NCBI RefSeq assembly: GCF_000300875.1
Contig: NZ_AMSG01000011.1
Span: forward strand, 22,235-86,234
From: Galbibacter marinus
Lineage (GTDB): Bacteria; Bacteroidota; Bacteroidia; Flavobacteriales; Flavobacteriaceae
Length of the DNA: 64,000 bases
Direction: 5' to 3'
Position numbers and translations under genes: made by a program. Within the stretch, counting starts at the first letter, position 1, and the number at the start of each line of letters is the position of its first letter. Below, piece after piece: positions 62,113 through 64,000 of the stretch. The notes under the pieces are model-generated. The model worked only from the letters and a program-made list of their open reading frames with translations. It did no database searches and was not told the DNA's origin.

Positions 62113-63777
62113 ATGATGAAGATTCTATTAATACTATTTTTTACCACTTTCTATCCAATTTACTCTCCAAATTCGGATACAGACCCCCTGAAGGAAAGTT
62201 ATCGTTCAATTTCAAAAAAAATAAGAGCATCTGATAAACTGCCCTCTGAACAAAGGATCTATTTAGCTACATATCTTAAAAAGGCTAAAAAAGAAAAAGA
62301 CTGGGAGCACATAGTCAAAGGTTATAGACACTACCTACACAACTCTGGAGAGGATAAAATGATAATATATGCTGATAGCATGGTATTCTCTGCCTTGGAA
62401 TCCAAAAACAAAGAGTTGATAGTTTCATCATATTTAACCAAGGGACTAACATATTACTGGAAAAAAGATTACGTTAAGGCCTTGGAAAATTATATCACTG
62501 CCAATGACTACCTATCAGAGGCTCCTGCACCAAGGGAGTATATCAAGTATAAATTAAAATACAATATTGGTCTCATTAGATACCGCTTAGAACAACATAA
62601 AGAGGCACTAAAAGAATTAGAAGCATGTAAAGAATACTTTAAAGACCACAACGAGAGAGCCTACTTAAACACCTTGCACTTTATAGGAATGTGCTACAGA
62701 AGCATGGGCGATTATAAGCAGTGTAGTAAGATTAATGAAAAAGGTATACAAGAGGGACATCGTTTAGGAAAAAGGAAGATGGAGGTCTATTTTAATCATT
62801 CTGAAGGAGTAAATAATTATCTAAAGGGCGATTATGAATCAGCCATTAGGCTTTTAGAGAGGGTTAATCCCGTAATTGATAGCTTAGGTGATTTTGCTAA
62901 TGTGACTACCGGTCATTTTTACCTAGGGATGAGTTATTGGAAATTGAACAAACCTGATCGCGCTATCCCCTACCTAAAACTTGTGGATAAAAGCTATACT
63001 GAGCGCAAGTTTGCAAAAAGAGAATTCATACCAGGTTATAACATTCTAATAAATCACTATAAATCTAAAAACGATACTATAAATCAGCTATTTTACGCGG
63101 GTCAAATAACAAAGCACATCTCCACGGTAATGGAGGTCACTAATGGGCTTTATCCTATAATAAATCAGAGGTATACAGTGGCAAATATTAAGAGGCAGCA
63201 GGAGAGAGACAAAAGAAATCTATTTTTAGAAATCTTACTTATAGGCGGGGCTATCCTTCTTAGTATATCCCTTGGCTATCGCTATTATATATACCATTAC
63301 TCCTCCCCTAAAAATCTATTACCAGAGACAACTACTGATTCAACCAAGCAAAACGATAACACCACTCTGGATAGACGTGATAAATCAATCCAGAAAATGA
63401 AAATCAGTAATCAAAAAAAACATTCCATTAAATACCATTTAAACAGATTTGAGAAAAATGAAATGTTTCTGGAAAAAAAATTAACCTTAGCGCTTCTTGC
63501 CCACAAGTGTGGTACTAACACCAAGTATTTATCCCACATTTTAAATCACGAAAAAGGAAAAAGTTTTAGTGAATATATAACTGATCTGAGATTGAGTTAC
63601 ATTATTGGCAAGATCCAAGAACAAAGTTTCTACAGATCAGTTAAAATTAATTTCCTTGCAAAAGAATGTGGATTCGAAACTACACAATCCTTTACTCGCT
63701 CTTTCAAAGTCAGAACTGGTGAAGCGCCCAGCAAATACATCCATAATTTAAGAAGGAAGATTTCTAAAGAAACTTAG
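62113..63777 (+). CDS. TPR-containing membrane regulator with AraC-type DNA-binding domain
   Basis: The frame opens with GTG at 62110; the ATG at 62113 is preferred and gives 554 residues. A signal peptide (about 1-17) leads to a periplasmic region of TPR repeats (about 60-350, e.g. KALENYITANDYL, KEALKELEACKEYFK, ESAIRLLERVNPVID, DRAIPYLKLVDKSY). A membrane helix lies at about 380-400 (LFLEILLIGGAILLSISLGY), then a cytosolic AraC-type double HTH (about 460-550: LTLALLAHKCGTNTKYLSHILNHEKGKSFSEYITDLR and INFLAKECGFETTQSFTRSFKVRTGEAPSKYI). It senses something in the periplasm and acts directly on DNA without kinase domains. The SusC-SusD-M16 operon and the MauE operon are its likely targets. 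Confidence 0.92.
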   Translation: MMKILLILFFTTFYPIYSPNSDTDPLKESYRSISKKIRASDKLPSEQRIYLATYLKKAKKEKDWEHIVKGYRHYLHNSGEDKMIIYADSMVFSALESKNKELIVSSYLTKGLTYYWKKDYVKALENYITANDYLSEAPAPREYIKYKLKYNIGLIRYRLEQHKEALKELEACKEYFKDHNERAYLNTLHFIGMCYRSMGDYKQCSKINEKGIQEGHRLGKRKMEVYFNHSEGVNNYLKGDYESAIRLLERVNPVIDSLGDFANVTTGHFYLGMSYWKLNKPDRAIPYLKLVDKSYTERKFAKREFIPGYNILINHYKSKNDTINQLFYAGQITKHISTVMEVTNGLYPIINQRYTVANIKRQQERDKRNLFLEILLIGGAILLSISLGYRYYIYHYSSPKNLLPETTTDSTKQNDNTTLDRRDKSIQKMKISNQKKHSIKYHLNRFEKNEMFLEKKLTLALLAHKCGTNTKYLSHILNHEKGKSFSEYITDLRLSYIIGKIQEQSFYRSVKINFLAKECGFETTQSFTRSFKVRTGEAPSKYIHNLRRKISKET

Positions 63778-64000
63778 GCCTTGTTTTTTATTTGTTTAAT
63801 TACTGCTAAGGAAATTCATATAGGCCAACTGGAACGGGATAATAGTAGTAGTGCACTACTTTATGGAATCGTGTATATTTAATGACTTAGTTGAATCGTA
63901 TAAGGCCGAAGCCTCCAGCTAGCATAGATTACATAACACTACGCGTCTGTTTTAGTTGAAAGTGCCACCTGGATACTTCGGTTCGATTTGGTTCTTCGTC
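63778..64000. other. Non-coding end of the window
   Basis: About 220 bp after the regulator gene with no gene, clear promoter or strong repeat. Confidence 0.35.

Overview
The window is AT-rich DNA from a member of the Bacteroidota, most likely a (probably marine) Flavobacteriaceae. The signs are four SusC/SusD-type TonB uptake systems, a hybrid two-component regulator, a FecI/FecR pair, flavobacterial-type conjugation genes traE to traN, and one clear Bacteroidota promoter of the form TTTG-N19-TAnnTTTG. No rRNA, tRNA or CRISPR array was recognised.

Layout. (1) 1-7.2 kb: a SusC gene running off the left edge, divergent from a hybrid two-component regulator. (2) 7.2-16.1 kb: a truncated zeta-toxin-like fragment, an ECF sigma factor, then a leftward block FecR > STN-containing SusC > SusD > calcineurin-like phosphoesterase. 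(3) 16.4-27 kb: a patchwork of decayed and intact genes. It holds a broken RelE/ParE module, an AGE-family epimerase divergent from a GH105-like hydrolase, an OYE-type flavin oxidoreductase, an IS66 remnant, an apparently intact RelE/ParE module, a Tat-exported Gfo/Idh/MocA oxidoreductase with a TolB-like propeller protein, and a propeller pseudogene. (4) 27.2-33.1 kb: a SusC/SusD pair and an SDR gene cut by an in-frame TGA. (5) 33.5-51.7 kb: an incomplete integrative/conjugative element. It has a VirD4-type coupling protein, an array of six palindromes, a TnpB scrap joined to a second copy of the coupling-protein 3' end, a cytosine-5 methyltransferase with an MvaI/BcnI-like restriction enzyme, traN-M-K-J-I-G-F-E, an amidase, an HTH protein, a relaxase with its ribbon-helix-helix partner, and small cargo genes. 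No integrase, traA-D or traO-Q is visible. (6) 51.2-52.5 kb: a compact module of an HTH-like protein, a perfect 33-nt palindrome overlapping a strong promoter, a predicted structured RNA of about 250 nt with its own terminator, and an orphan 148-aa protein. (7) 52.8-63.8 kb: a SusC-SusD-M16 peptidase operon facing a DUF6520-like secreted peptide, a MauE-like membrane protein and an Asp/Glu-rich lipoprotein, followed by a TPR/AraC membrane regulator.

How the genes work together. The left half reads as glycan scavenging: outer-membrane capture by SusC/D, periplasmic sensing by the hybrid regulator or by FecR, and breakdown of unsaturated uronides and epimerisation of sugars. The right-hand SusC/D-M16 operon looks instead like uptake and periplasmic cleavage of a peptide or protein, by analogy with the ferredoxin importer FusA/FusC. 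The conjugative element lies between these two halves. Its promoters share 10-bp-phased ATTTG repeats, which suggests joint control of transfer and mobilisation. Several genes are interrupted by a single in-frame stop (positions 16642, 26712 and 32337), so the accessory regions are actively decaying.

The strongest candidates for something undescribed are the six-palindrome array (35191-35390), the palindrome/RNA/orphan-protein module (51231-52506) and the SusC/D-M16-DUF6520-MauE cluster (52848-63777).
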